This document shows, in pieces, positions 29,152 to 39,624 of a DNA stretch of 64,000 nt. This DNA is from Mesostigma viride (Eukaryota; Streptophyta; Mesostigmatophyceae; Mesostigmatales; Mesostigmataceae), in contig RPFO01000015.1 in assembly GCA_009746045.1 (NCBI GenBank), positions 2,716,932-2,780,931 of the forward strand, read 5' to 3'. The translations under genes and the position numbers were made by a program. Numbering within the stretch: the first letter of the stretch is position 1; every line of letters begins with the position of its first letter. A model generated the notes under the pieces. That model saw only the letters and a list, made by a program, of their open reading frames with translations. It made no database searches and was not told the origin of the DNA.

Positions 29152-29175
29152 AAAAGGCCTCAATTGAGGCCTTTT
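29152..29175. terminator. 24-base perfect palindrome followed by T-run
   Basis: AAAAGGCCTCAA and its reverse complement meet at 29163/29164, followed by more T, 17 bases after the gypsy stop codon. It also occurs at 41101-41137 and, with errors, near 48130. It could be an RNA 3'-end hairpin or the end of the element. Confidence 0.5.
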
Positions 29176-29384
29176 TTATAATAGGTGTTGCATGCAGCCA
29201 AACAACTTTTTTCCAAATATGAGCATAGGCCATGCATTATTATGATTGTTTTGGGGTTGCCAGCACTTAACATCAGTCATATAGCCCCAAAATCTATTTA
29301 ATTATGATTTAACAAAACAGGGTGTCGCTGCGGTGGCACCATAAACACAGCATGACCATAGATGCAAGCAAAAAAAAGGCGCTA
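29176..29384. other. Non-coding, left flank of CACTA element
   Basis: No gene. Its part 29232-29372 resembles 39847-39987 beyond the other end of the CACTA element, in the same orientation. Confidence 0.45.
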
Positions 29385-29399
29385 CACTAGGAAGTCGGA

Positions 29400-29790
29400 A
29401 AAAATTCGTCCTGAGATCTCTTGAGATTCTCCTGAGTTTTTTTTTGACAAATCTTGAGAAATCCTGAGAAATCCTGAGATGTCCTGAGAATATCTTGAGA
29501 TTGTCCTGAGATTAATCCTGAGTTTTCCTGAGATTGTCCTGAGATTCATCCTGATATTTCGTCTTCACAAAATCTGGTAAGTGCACACCTCGGGTCCTGA
29601 GATTCTGGTGAAAAACTCAGGTCTTGAGATTTTGACTTTGTAGTGAAAATCTCAGGACAAAATCTCAGGACAATCTCAGGACAATCTCAGGACAAAATCT
29701 CAGGACAATCTCAGGACAAAAAAAACGAGTCGAATCTCAAGAAATTCTCAGGACAATCTCAGGACAAAAAAACGTGTAGAATCTCAAGAA
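29400..29790. repeat. Left subterminal array of CACTA element
   Basis: Many copies of GTCCTGAGA-type words run in one orientation to about 29610. From about 29645 the complementary TCTCAGGACAA follows at least eight times. The two halves could pair into a long imperfect hairpin. Confidence 0.8.
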
Positions 29791-30330
29791 AATCAAGAAC
29801 ATGCACATGCGAATTCTCCAGCCATTCTGGGACAAAAAAATGGTGTTATCAGGGACCGTCAGAAATACAACAATGCAAGATGATTACAACAGGGGCATGA
29901 CTCACAATCAGTGCATTTATTACATTGATAAATATCATGTTACAGCTTGCATACATCATCCACAGCAAACATGCTGTCAACTGACATTCGTAGTCATGTC
30001 TTGCTGAAAGGGAAAAACTGATTCATTCTTGGAATCAGGAAAGTTTGTGTACATCTTCACACAATTCTTCACGAGAAGAGTTCTCATGCCTCTCCCATAC
30101 TGTTCAGAGTCCGCATGTTTCGTTCTACGTCTTCCTGCACGTAGGAGCACAATTAAGAAGGACAAAGCAGCAAGGCAGGGCCAGAATCAGAAAGGCTGCA
30201 GGATGTGCAAATGTACAGCAAATCCAAAATGACGAGACAGTAAAAAATCACGCTCGTACACGAGACAAAAAAATCGCTTTGTAGTGCAAAAAAATGGAAT
30301 CCTGTGCACCCTGATTGTGAAAACTTACAG

Positions 30331-33300
30331 CTATTCCAAAACTGGCTGGACTCGGTTTGATGCCATGCCTTCTGCCTTCTGGCCATTCAGCAGCTCGCAG
30401 TGTTTTGCTTGTGCCGCGCTGTCCGGGGTATTTTCCTGCACGCAAACAGCAGAGAGTTTGGACCATTGGGTTGCGCAAGTAGTCAGAAAAAGAATACACA
30501 ACAAAACTGCAATGCAAACTCATCAAGGCATCCACAATTATAAAGATGGTAACATTTCCGTATCTGAGGAGCTGCGGAACTTACACATGGGATTGGTAGG
30601 CTTGAGCAGGATTCTGTCGGTGCAGATCTCTCCGCTTGTTTGTTGATGATGGCGTTCTTCGCGTCGAGCTCCTCTTGCATTTTTTTCAACTGCAACATCA
30701 TGTTGGCAAGCACGGATTCCACCGATGACTCTGGTCCTCCCGTGGAGGGTGGCAGTGGGGCCGGAGGGGCTGGCACGGCCGTGGAGGGTGGCAGTGGGGC
30801 CGGAGGGGCTGGCACGGCCGTGGAGGGTGGCAGTGGGGCCGGAGGGGCTGGCACGGCCGTGGAGGGTGGCAGCTGTGGGGCCAGAGGGGCTGGCACGGCC
30901 GTGGAGGGTGGCAGTGGGGCCAGAGGGGCTGGCACGGCCGTGGAGGGTGGCAGTGGGGCCAGAGGGGCTGGCACGGCCGTGGAGGGTGGCAGTGGGGCTG
31001 GCACATCCGGGGGGCAAGGCACTTGACTCGTGTTCGTTTCTTCTGCCTTTCCAGGCAGGTCGTTCACCGTAACATTGCCCAACATCACCCATGAGAGCTC
31101 GCCAGAACCCTCCTCACCGTAGTGCAATTTCCTCAGATCAAAGCAATACCTTGATTCTGGCTCATCCCCGTTAGGAAACGCAAGCGTCCACGGGGACTTG
31201 TTCCGTGGCTTGACCATAGCAATGCGGCCTACATCCCACACCAACTCATCCCCCAATCTCAGCTGCTTGCGCGCCTTCAGCAACCATTTTTGAGCTATGA
31301 TGGTGCCAACCGGTACGGTGGTCGTTGTCACCTCTGTTGGAAGAGGCAACACAGTGGCCTGAGGGAGCACCTGCTTGATGTAGTGCATCAACCCCAGATC
31401 TGAAGGTGGTGGGCACTGAGCACGTGTCTTATGTGCTGTTTGCGGCTGTGGAAGGACGGCAATGTTCTCTTCTAGAGGCTGCGGCGATGGCAGGACTGGA
31501 TCATTTGTTGCAGATGGGGACTTGGTCTCTGTTGATCCGCGCCGGGCCTTGGAAACTGGCGCTGGTGTCATGCCCTTCCTCTTTGAAGAAGCCTGCGAAG
31601 GCACTGCACACATCAATTGCAAAAGAGAGACTTTGTTGGAATCATAAAAACAAACAGGGAATGCATTTACAAATGGGAAACGGGGAAGCTGCTGGTGAAT
31701 GGGGGTTATGTATGCTATGGTGGCAAACGAACATAGCAAGGTCATAATAAGGTTGAGCGAAAAGAAGATTAGAGTGCATCGTCAGTGCAGAAACTGAGAT
31801 ACTTGCTAAGTAAAATACAGGTATGCCAATGCAAAAAGAGACAAGAATAAAACAACCACGATTGGAAGTGATCTGATATTACTTACAGGGAATGGCCTGC
31901 TGCGTCACAGGTTCATCACCAGCAGCCCCCGGAGTGGGCTGGGGCAGGGCCTTTGAATCGATACATGGAGATTCGCATGCCAGCAGAAGCGATAATTGCT
32001 TCGAATAGTGGGGCTTCACATTTGGACCTGGTTCAGGTGCCAGGATGGGCACCAGCACCGGTGTCACTGTGCCAGCCACGTCCACGGCTGGATGAAAAAG
32101 GAAAGACACATGCAATTAAAGAAGTCAAAAGTCAGCTTGAATGAAACACAAAGAAAACCAATATACACAAAAAAACGTGTGGGACTTCATAAAGATAATA
32201 ATGCACAAAGTTGAAGGGTAAATACAGGCAAATTGATACGTTGTAAGTTTCCATGAAGCAACAGTAAGGCCCGTATACCAAAGGGGAAAAAAAGGGAACT
32301 TACGTGCCAGCACGGGGCAGATGGACAGCCTGGCAGTGGTGGTGGTGGCATGGCCACGAGAGGGGGTGCCGGCACGGCGCTCATCTGCTGGTCGAACTGC
32401 GCGTTGATAGCGTCGATTTGGGCCTGCAAAGCTGCAATCTTGGCGGCCCTTTCAGCCTCGAGGGCTGGAGGCAGCTGCATGGTCCCGGCGGTGACTGCAG
32501 CAGGCTTGGCTTTTGACGACGACTGCCGGTTGCAGTTTTCTTTGCTTTTTGGACGCCCAGCTGTGGTGTTCACCATGAAGAACAAAGCACAGCATCCGAA
32601 GGAACATAATAATGCACTCGATCAGAAAACTATCGATGGCGAGTAGAAAGTACGGTTGCACTACAGATTGCTGACTGCACTCCGAGTGCAACGACAAGAA
32701 CTGTGCCTGGCAAGCCAAAAAAAAAATTTCCCTCGCGGGGGGCGCTGGAAAACGGCAAAGGCAAAGCGGAGCCCGCCGCCTTTGGGCGGGCGTAGCGGAG
32801 CCCCCCGCGAGGGGAAATTTTTTTTTTGGCTTGCCAGGCGCTGTAGCGTTTCTCATACAGATTTCTCAAAACAGGGCAGCAATAAGATGATTTGCATCCC
32901 CAAGGAGGAAGGGAAGAACAACACGACGTCATACACAACGGATGCATACCAAGACACGGCAGTTCATGAGTATTCTTTGTTTAATTACCTGTTTGGGCTG
33001 GTTGGTTACGCAGGCAAGCGGGGCACGTTGCTGTTCAGCCTTAGCCACTCTGTTGGCCAATCTCTTTGCCGCTAGCTGCGCCTCGTGCTTTCGGATGTAT
33101 AGACGCCTCGCTAGCTCCCTTTCAACTATCGCTTCAGGCTCAGCCAAAGCAGGAGGATCGGGGAGAGACTTCACTGCGGTTGTGGCCTCTGTCGGTCCGT
33201 TTAGGACTTCATTCAGTTTCCTGCTGCTCTCCGCCGCAACGGCTGCAGAGTACATGGCCTTTGCATCATTTAACTCGTCCTGGGCCAGTGAGGTAAGAAT

Positions 33301-33518
33301 TCAGAACAAATCGCCTTGATCCGAGCACCATCCTTCAGCAGTTCTTGATCTTGGTCCTTCTTTGCTACACCCTCCAGCAACCACTCCTTCGATTGCGCCG
33401 CGACGACTTCCCTAAGAGTCCGCAGCCGACAATCGGCTTGCACATGCTTAAGAGGGTGTTCCTCTACCGCCTTGGCGGCACGAAATTTGGCCCACTTTTG
33501 CAGATCAGCAGCCACCAT
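30331..33518 (-). CDS. Second gene of CACTA element, multi-exon, unknown (TnpA-like by position)
   Basis: I read exons at 33518-32989, about 32560-32304, 32087-31887, 31603-30585 and 30435-30331, each bounded by GT and AG. The last three join in phase. Exon 2 does not join its neighbours in phase, and exon 1 has a shift near 33300, so this copy may carry small deletions. Exon 1 encodes a charged, Ala/Lys/Glu-rich coiled coil and exon 2 another coiled coil. Exon 4 holds a Lys-rich part, a domain of unknown type (about 31400-31080), and seven 13-residue PPSTAVPAPLAPL repeats (39 bases, 30738-31010). The protein ends VQPVLE. By analogy with En/Spm this could be the DNA-binding accessory protein, but I see no named domain. 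It is transcribed away from the transposase gene. Confidence 0.5.
30738..31010 (-). repeat. 39-base coding minisatellite (Pro-rich)
   Basis: About seven tandem 39-base units, one with a 3-base insertion, all in frame in exon 4 of the minus-strand CACTA gene. The plus strand shows a Gly-rich shadow frame. Confidence 0.85.
32705..32839. repeat. Short foldback (MITE-like) in intron
   Basis: GCCTGGCAAGCC and its reverse complement bound a 135-base segment. Pairing extends through an A-run/T-run and TTTCCC...GGGAAA to about 38-base arms around a GC-rich loop. It lies in the first intron of the minus-strand CACTA gene. A CTGT occurs at both edges, one base offset on the right. It is also present in the noisy copy near 51885-52025. 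Confidence 0.6.
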
Positions 33519-34312
33519 TCTTCCCCACTAACCAGGCCACCCCCAGCCGACATTAACGCGTTTGCGTGCTCCATCCTTGGCGCCGTTGTCATTTCTTAAT
33601 CACAAGGCGCAAGTTTTGAATCCGCACAACGGCACTGTGCTAATTGCGGGTGTCAATTTTGCGCGGCAAAAAGGAACTCCGTCCGATCTTGGCCCATCTA
33701 CCGTCAATCATCTCTCCCGGCGGAAGTCGACAGGATCTTACTTTAGGAGCGAATCCTGCTGATCTGAACGCCATGGCGCAAAGTATCGGATTCGGGGAAA
33801 TCGGTATATTTAGTATCCAATTAGAAACCAGAGAGGTGAAATAAGAAATAAGTATCACCGAATCCTGAATGAAGGTGGTCACACACTGGTGTGACGTTGA
33901 CAGGCTAAGGGGCTAATAAGCGCAAAGTATCGGATTCGGGCCTCTCACTGCCATGGTTAACGGTGCAAAGTTGACATCATGTTCGAGTAGGATTGAATCC
34001 GCATCAAGAAGCTGCGGTTACATAGATTACCCGGCAAATTGGACGGTTAACATAACTGACGCATACCTAGCCGCGGGAATGGCCCACGCGGTCCGTTGGC
34101 TAGCTCGACAGTCAGACGCGGTCGGTGCCCCTTCGTTCCTTTGCGTTTTAGGCATGCAAGGACACAGCCGGGGCCACGAAAACACCTCGTTGCTGCCGCC
34201 ATGGCGGTAGCCATGGCGGCAGCAACGGGAGGGCCCGCGGCCGCCTTGCCGCGGGCCGCGCGCGGGCCCTCCTCGTTGCTGCCGCCATTGGTTGTTTAGT
34301 AGTTTTTCAACC
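33519..34312. promoter_or_regulatory. Divergent promoter region of CACTA genes
   Basis: About 0.8 kb between the start codons of the two divergent CACTA genes, with no protein-like frame. The part next to the transposase gene (34186-34290) is a GC-rich set of inverted repeats built from CGTTGCTGCCGCCAT and its complement. Confidence 0.4.
34186..34290. repeat. GC-rich nested inverted repeats upstream of transposase
   Basis: CGTTGCTGCCGCCATGGC (34188-34205) pairs with its complement at 34210-34227. A further direct copy of GTTGCTGCCGCCAT follows at about 34275, and GGGCCCGCGG pairs with CCGCGGGCC between them. The hairpins lie within 130 bases of the transposase start. Confidence 0.65.
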
Positions 34313-34350
34313 ATGGAGGAACAAGGCCTTGACGACTTCCTCATGGAGGG

Positions 34351-37300
34351 ATGGGCGATGAGTACCGAACTGGGCCTGAGGCAGCTATGGAATTCGCCCG
34401 GAATTTCGATGCTGCTGCAAACAGAGTACATTTGGAGACGCCTTTATACCCAGGATCTAACGTTCCAGCTGTTGTGGCGGCCCTACAATTGCTAACGCAA
34501 TGGGGCCAAGGAGGTTGTACTCGGAAGTTCGCGGACGCACAGCTGGCCCTTTTTAGTTCTCTCCTACCACCTGGCAATGTCTTGCCGGCTTCTGTTGAGG
34601 CGGCTAGACGCCTGTTGCGAGACTTGGGCTTGACGTATAAAGTATACGATGCGTGCAAGTGTGACGATTATGTTTACAAAGATAAGGATCTCCAGCAGTG
34701 CCCAAAGTGCGCCGAACCTCGTTATGAGATATACACAGACACAGACGGCATGGTGATTAATACGAGGAAGCCCTATCGGCAAGTCAGAGTTTTTTCTTTG
34801 CTGGACAGGGTTCGGGGCTGGTTCAGAATGGAGAAGATGTCAATGGCACTGAGGTATGCAGGAGAGAAAGAAAACAAGGATGCAGATTCGCCGACGCGGA
34901 CTGTCGACGGAGTCAAAGGTTCGTAATCCATAGCCTCTACATCTGGCCATTGCTTGTTTTTTTTTATCTTTGCTTGCCGATAGAGTTACACAACGCCGCG
35001 TTACTTTGGTATGTAGAGCTAGAACGTTAGTAACCCTGAATCTTGCTATTGAATCTTGCCTGGCAAGGTCAGTGTCGTGTTAAGTGATGTATCTGTATTT
35101 CTTACCGTTGCTTCAATGCATTCTCTGTGGTTTGTTCTTTCCTTGCCTGTTTCTTTTTGCAGACTGTCCGGCTGTACAACATGTAAAAAATCTTTACCCG
35201 CAGTTTCGTACTGAGCTGCGTAATCTTATATTCGGGATGGCGGTTGACGGAGTGTGTCCGCGTAGCTTTATGGGAAACTATTCTTGCTGGCCAGCTTTTA
35301 TGGCTTGCTACAATTTACCTGAGTGGGTATTTGTCAACAAGAACTTCTCACCTATGGTTCTGCTGATAAGTGCCGCCAAGGGCAAGGCTCCAAAAAGAAT
35401 GCAGGTGTACTGGGAGTTGGCGGTTGATGAGCTTGTGGCGATGTGGAATGGTTTTTATGTATGCGACATCGTGGATGACCAGGGCGGCCAGTTACAACCT
35501 GTGCGCCTGCAGGCGCTCCTACTGTGGGTAATCCACGACTACCCAGCTTTTGCAAAGTCACTAAACATCCCAGATGCTGGATACTGCGGCTGCATGTTAC
35601 ATGGGCCAGAATGGGAAGCAACTTTTTTTTCCAATGGGAAGCTTGTGTACTTAGGGCACTCTACGCTTTTGAAGGAAGGTGACCCTGCGCGACCATCCGG
35701 GACTGGAGCTGCCCCTCCAGAAATGGATTATGATGGGTACCTGAAATATTGTCGGGAAGAGTTGGGGGTGCAACCTGAAATATTCGGCAAGCTGCCGTAC
35801 TGGACCAAGCTGTTAATTCGACATCTGGTGGATGAATTTCACCTTGGCCCGAACTGCCTGCTCCGGATAGTCAACTGCACCAGCGGTAAGTAGCACGCGA
35901 CAGTGTTCTTTTTTTTTCTAGTGTGCAGTTTGTAAACTTTGTCATATGCAAGGGACAAATTTTTGTTACATACTTGTTGATTGATTATTGATTGTGCGTT
36001 TCGTTGATATTGTGTTGTCCTTTGTGGCCTTTTTTATTATGTGCAGGGAAAGCTCATACCGCTGCTGTTCGAGCAAGGCTGCAACAACTGGGCCTTAATC
36101 AGGAGCTCTGGGTTACCACGGAAGAGGTGGAGAAAGTGGCGAAGAACGGTGTCCGGACAATAAGCATTAAAAAAAACTCTCGACATCCACCATGTCAACT
36201 CACGTCGGAGGAGAAAGCGGCCACCCGTGGTATGTCTGTGGATGTGTATATGCTTTTTTATTGGAATTGGTTTGGATGTTGTTTGTTGGTATTTTATATA
36301 AAGTGTTTCATGTTGTCATCTGCCAAGATTGCTTAATTGCTGTGTTGGTCCATAGATCCCATGACGTAGTCCACTGTCATTAGAGGTTTCTGTGTACCAC
36401 ATCAAACCAAGTGCCCTTGTTAGGGTAAACATGTTGCTTGTAAGACTTCCTTTCATTTTTTCAATAACTATTTATGGGGTTAGTGTCAGGATTTGCCGGA
36501 GCATTTGGGCTGACAGTGTTTGGCCACTCTGAGAATTCGCCTCTGACATAATTTTCTAATCAAATTGTCAATGTGATCGTTTACATCTGTGTATCATACC
36601 ATGTTTCTGTTGAATGCAGAGGTGGAAAAGGCGTTCGACCGCCTCCCAGACTATGTGCCTGGGCGGTACCACGGACTAGCCGCTGACGGGAAAAGCGATG
36701 AGACGATGAAAACAAGTGACAAGAACAAGTACTTGTGCTTGTTGTTGCCGGTCGTGTTGCGCAATCGTTTGCATCCGGATGCCCGCGCGGCATTTGTCCA
36801 GCTGTCTGTGGCCTTTAATGCTGTATTTTCAGCAAGGTGTCTCACTCAATCGCAGTTAGTCGAAGTGGGCGAAATGATGGTGCGTGCGGTGGTAGCATTA
36901 GAGTGTGTTATGCCAGCGTCAGAAATGTCAAGATCAGTCCATGCTGCATCTCACTTGGCGGAACAGATCCGGTATGCTGGCCTGCCTGATGGCAGGAGCA
37001 TGACATGGGGTGAGCGCCAATGGCGGTGATTACTTCTGGGCCATTGTCAAACAAGAACGTGGAATGCTCCATGGGGAACTTCTTCATGGACTTCGAGGCA
37101 TTGAACATCCTGAGCTACTTCACGCGCCAGACTGTGTGGGTAAGTTTTTTAAACAAACTTCGTGTTTGCTTGGCTGCATGCACATTTCCCATGTTTCAGC
37201 GAGTGTTTCTAGCAGGTTAAGTGTATGCAAAACATGTACTTACGTTCTTTTTTTTCTATTTGGTTCATGTGTTTTTTTTTTCAGGGTCAAGGCTTCCCGT

Positions 37301-39022
37301 CTGTGTGGGACATTCTGGAAACTGATCCGTCCAAGTGTATTCTGCCGAGCAAGCGCTTTCGTCAACAAGCATATACTCTCTCTGAGGTCGAGCAGCTTGA
37401 GGCCTTACAGTTACTCCTGGAATTTGCACTTCAGCATGCAACATACGAGCCCGGATATGGAATTGAATTCTGGTGAGTTTCTTGTAGAAACCGATGCTAC
37501 ATTTGTACACCCTCGCATTGGCCATTTTAATTCAGTTCAGCCGAAAGGAGGGTGTAATCTTGCAACGCATGTACATAGGATTATCATATGTTTCCTGCAT
37601 TCTTCTGATTTGCTTACTCGTGCTTAATGTGGTTGATTTTCTAGATTTCACAGTGACATTCTTATGTCCTTGTCTACACGCAATATCTGGTTGTGCATGC
37701 AATGATGAAGATGCTTTTTTTCACTATGTTGATAATTGTATGAAGTGGGACAACTATGTTTAATTGTATGTTTAATTGATTTTGCAATGTGATGTACGTT
37801 ATTCGCCTTTGTCACTTGCAGGCGTCGGCTCGTTCACGTTGGCAACCTGGCGTGGTTGAAGCAATGGATCACGCAAAACCAGGAGCCACGCCTCCCCACG
37901 ATGATTACGGCGGCGGTGTGTGGCATGGAGCCTGCTTGTGACGAGCATGACTCAATCCACATCAATGGCAGCAATTACCGAACTGCAGTCGCCGACCTTC
38001 GACAAACTGTTCGCCATCGCAACTCAGGAGTAATGGTTTATGGTAAAGAGGGGGTTAGGTATGGCCGCATCACACACATTCTGCATAGTTTCCTCCGTGC
38101 CCCGACGGAAGGATGGAGTAGGCAAGTTCTTTTAAAGGTCGCTCTGTTTGATGTCGGTTCTGTGAAAGAGCTCCCTTTAGAGGGATTGACGCTTATACCT
38201 TTAGGGGAGCGAGCGCCCAAGCAGGATGCTTTAGTCCTTCCCGGGAGTGTATGTTCAGTTGGTTTTGTAGTTGATCCAGAGTATGCACCTGAGATAGCCA
38301 TCGTGCACTGTAAATTGCCGTGGCAAATGGTAAAGGAAACGTGTAGTGCAGCCCAGCATGTATTATCCCGTGCTGCAGGTGCTCAGCTGAGAACCACAGA
38401 CGTGTATGCTGATATGAACCTGCAGCGCAAGGTGACACTGTGTGTTAAGCGAAGAGACATGACAACACGAGGTCGTTCACAAGGTAATCGCACTGCACCC
38501 ATAGATCCACAAGCAACCACTGCACGCATGGCTGCGGAGCCACAAGCAACCACTGCACCTAATCGCTCACGTGGCAAGCGCACTGTTGGCACATTGGTAG
38601 AGCCACAAGCAACCACTGCACCAAGTCGCTCACGTGGCAAGCGCACTGTTGGCACATTGGTAGAGCCACAAGCAACCACTGCACCAAGTCGCTCACGTGG
38701 CAAGCGCACTGTTGGCACATTGGTAGAACCACAAGCAACCACTGCACCAAGCCGCTCGCGTGGCAAGCGCACTGCGGACACATTGGTAGAAACACACACA
38801 GCCGCTGCACCAAACCGCTCGCGTGGCAATAGCATTGCTGGCAAGTCCATGGCAGCGGCTAGTGGCAGCGCATCAAGCCCTGATGACATTGCTAGTGATT
38901 TGTCGCTGAGCAGCGACGGTGAGGCATGCATTCCCACACAAAGGAGAAGTGAGAGGCAACGTGTGGTAGTAAATTATGCGGACTCTGACAGTGCTGCATA
39001 CACTGATGAGGAGTGGGATTGA
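34351..39022 (+). CDS. CACTA TnpD-type transposase, six exons
   Basis: Exons are 34351-34918, 35163-35885, 36047-36229, 36620-37139, 37285-37472 and 37822-39022. All junctions are GT-AG and keep phase. Exon 1 has the CACTA N-terminal pattern: LPPGNVLPASVEAARRLL, then LGLTYKVYDACKCDDYVY and CPKCAEPRYE. Exon 2 begins the catalytic region (MAVDGV supplying the first Asp, CYNLPEW, HDYPAF). Exon 4 matches the later TnpD part (LLLPVVLR...CMMV-like LECVMPASEM...HLAEQIRYAG). One base is missing near 37019 (CCAATGG here, CCAAATGG in the noisy copy), which breaks exon 4 as written. A better start may be the ATG at 34313, one base out of frame. The exon-6 product has five 21-residue basic repeats and an acidic end. 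The joined length would be about 1128 residues. Confidence 0.85.
38537..38852 (+). repeat. 63-base coding repeats in transposase exon 6
   Basis: Five tandem units encode EPQATTAP.RSRGKRTVGTLV-type 21-residue repeats; the last is diverged. The RSRGKR core recalls AT-hook-like basic motifs. Confidence 0.85.
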
Positions 39023-39179
39023 TTATATTCCTAATATAATGTAATGATGGATTGATGTAACTTTTTGTGTGCTTGTCACACTTATATTTATTTATTTCCA
39101 ATGAACATGTGTGTCAACTGCATCATTTCTGCATCCACATATAATGCATAAGTGTCCTGTCTTCATGCACTTGAGAGTT

Positions 39180-39608
39180 CTCAAGTGTCATGCTCAGTGT
39201 CCTGATTTTCCTGATTTTTTGTGCCATGCTAAGTGTCCTGATTTTCCTGATTTTTTGTGCCATGCTAAGTGTCCTGATTTTCCTGATTTTTTTCTGATTC
39301 AGCGGGAAAATCTCAAGATCTTGAGATTTTTTGTGTTGTTTCGACATTTTTCTCAGGATCTCAGGATTTTCTCAGGATTCTCAGTGTTTCTCAGTGTTTC
39401 GCGAGACGCATCTCAGGCACTTCTCAGGACTCTCAGGAGGAAGTCCTGATATAATATCAGGATTCCTGAGAAAATCTCAGTTTTTCTCAGGATTTCTCAG
39501 GACATCTTGAGAAAAAAATCAGGATATCTCAGGAAATCCTGAGAAAATCTCAGGAATCCTGAGATTTTTCTCAGGAAATCTCAGGATTCCTGAGAAAAAT
39601 CTCAGAAC
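39180..39608. repeat. Right subterminal array of CACTA element
   Basis: It starts with three 36-base units of CATGCTAAGTGTCCTGATTT type (39189-39293), followed by many TCTCAGGA and TCCTGAGA words up to the terminal inverted repeat. It mirrors the left array in motif but not in order. Confidence 0.8.
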
Positions 39609-39624
39609 CCGACTTCCTAGTGTA

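Larger units (their letters stand above)
29385..39622 (+). mobile_element. CACTA (En/Spm-type) DNA transposon, 10.2 kb
   Basis: The ends are CACTAGGAAGTCGG at 29385-29398 and its reverse complement at 39609-39622, flanked on both sides by TA (29383-29384 and 39623-39624). CACTA transposons begin with these five bases and usually make 2-3-base target duplications. Inside both ends are arrays of TCTCAGGAC/GTCCTGAGA words, as expected of subterminal transposase-binding sites. The element carries a TnpD-type transposase gene on the plus strand and a divergent second gene on the minus strand. It sits just past the 3' end of the gypsy element. Confidence 0.85.

Noticed and set aside
29400-29790. 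Possible CRISPR-like array
   Set aside because: Repeat words are 9-11 bases with almost no spacers and lie at a CACTA end; the DNA is eukaryotic.
30640-31072. Gly-rich plus-strand ORFs
   Set aside because: They are shadows of the Pro-rich repeats in the minus-strand CACTA gene, which has better splice structure and composition.
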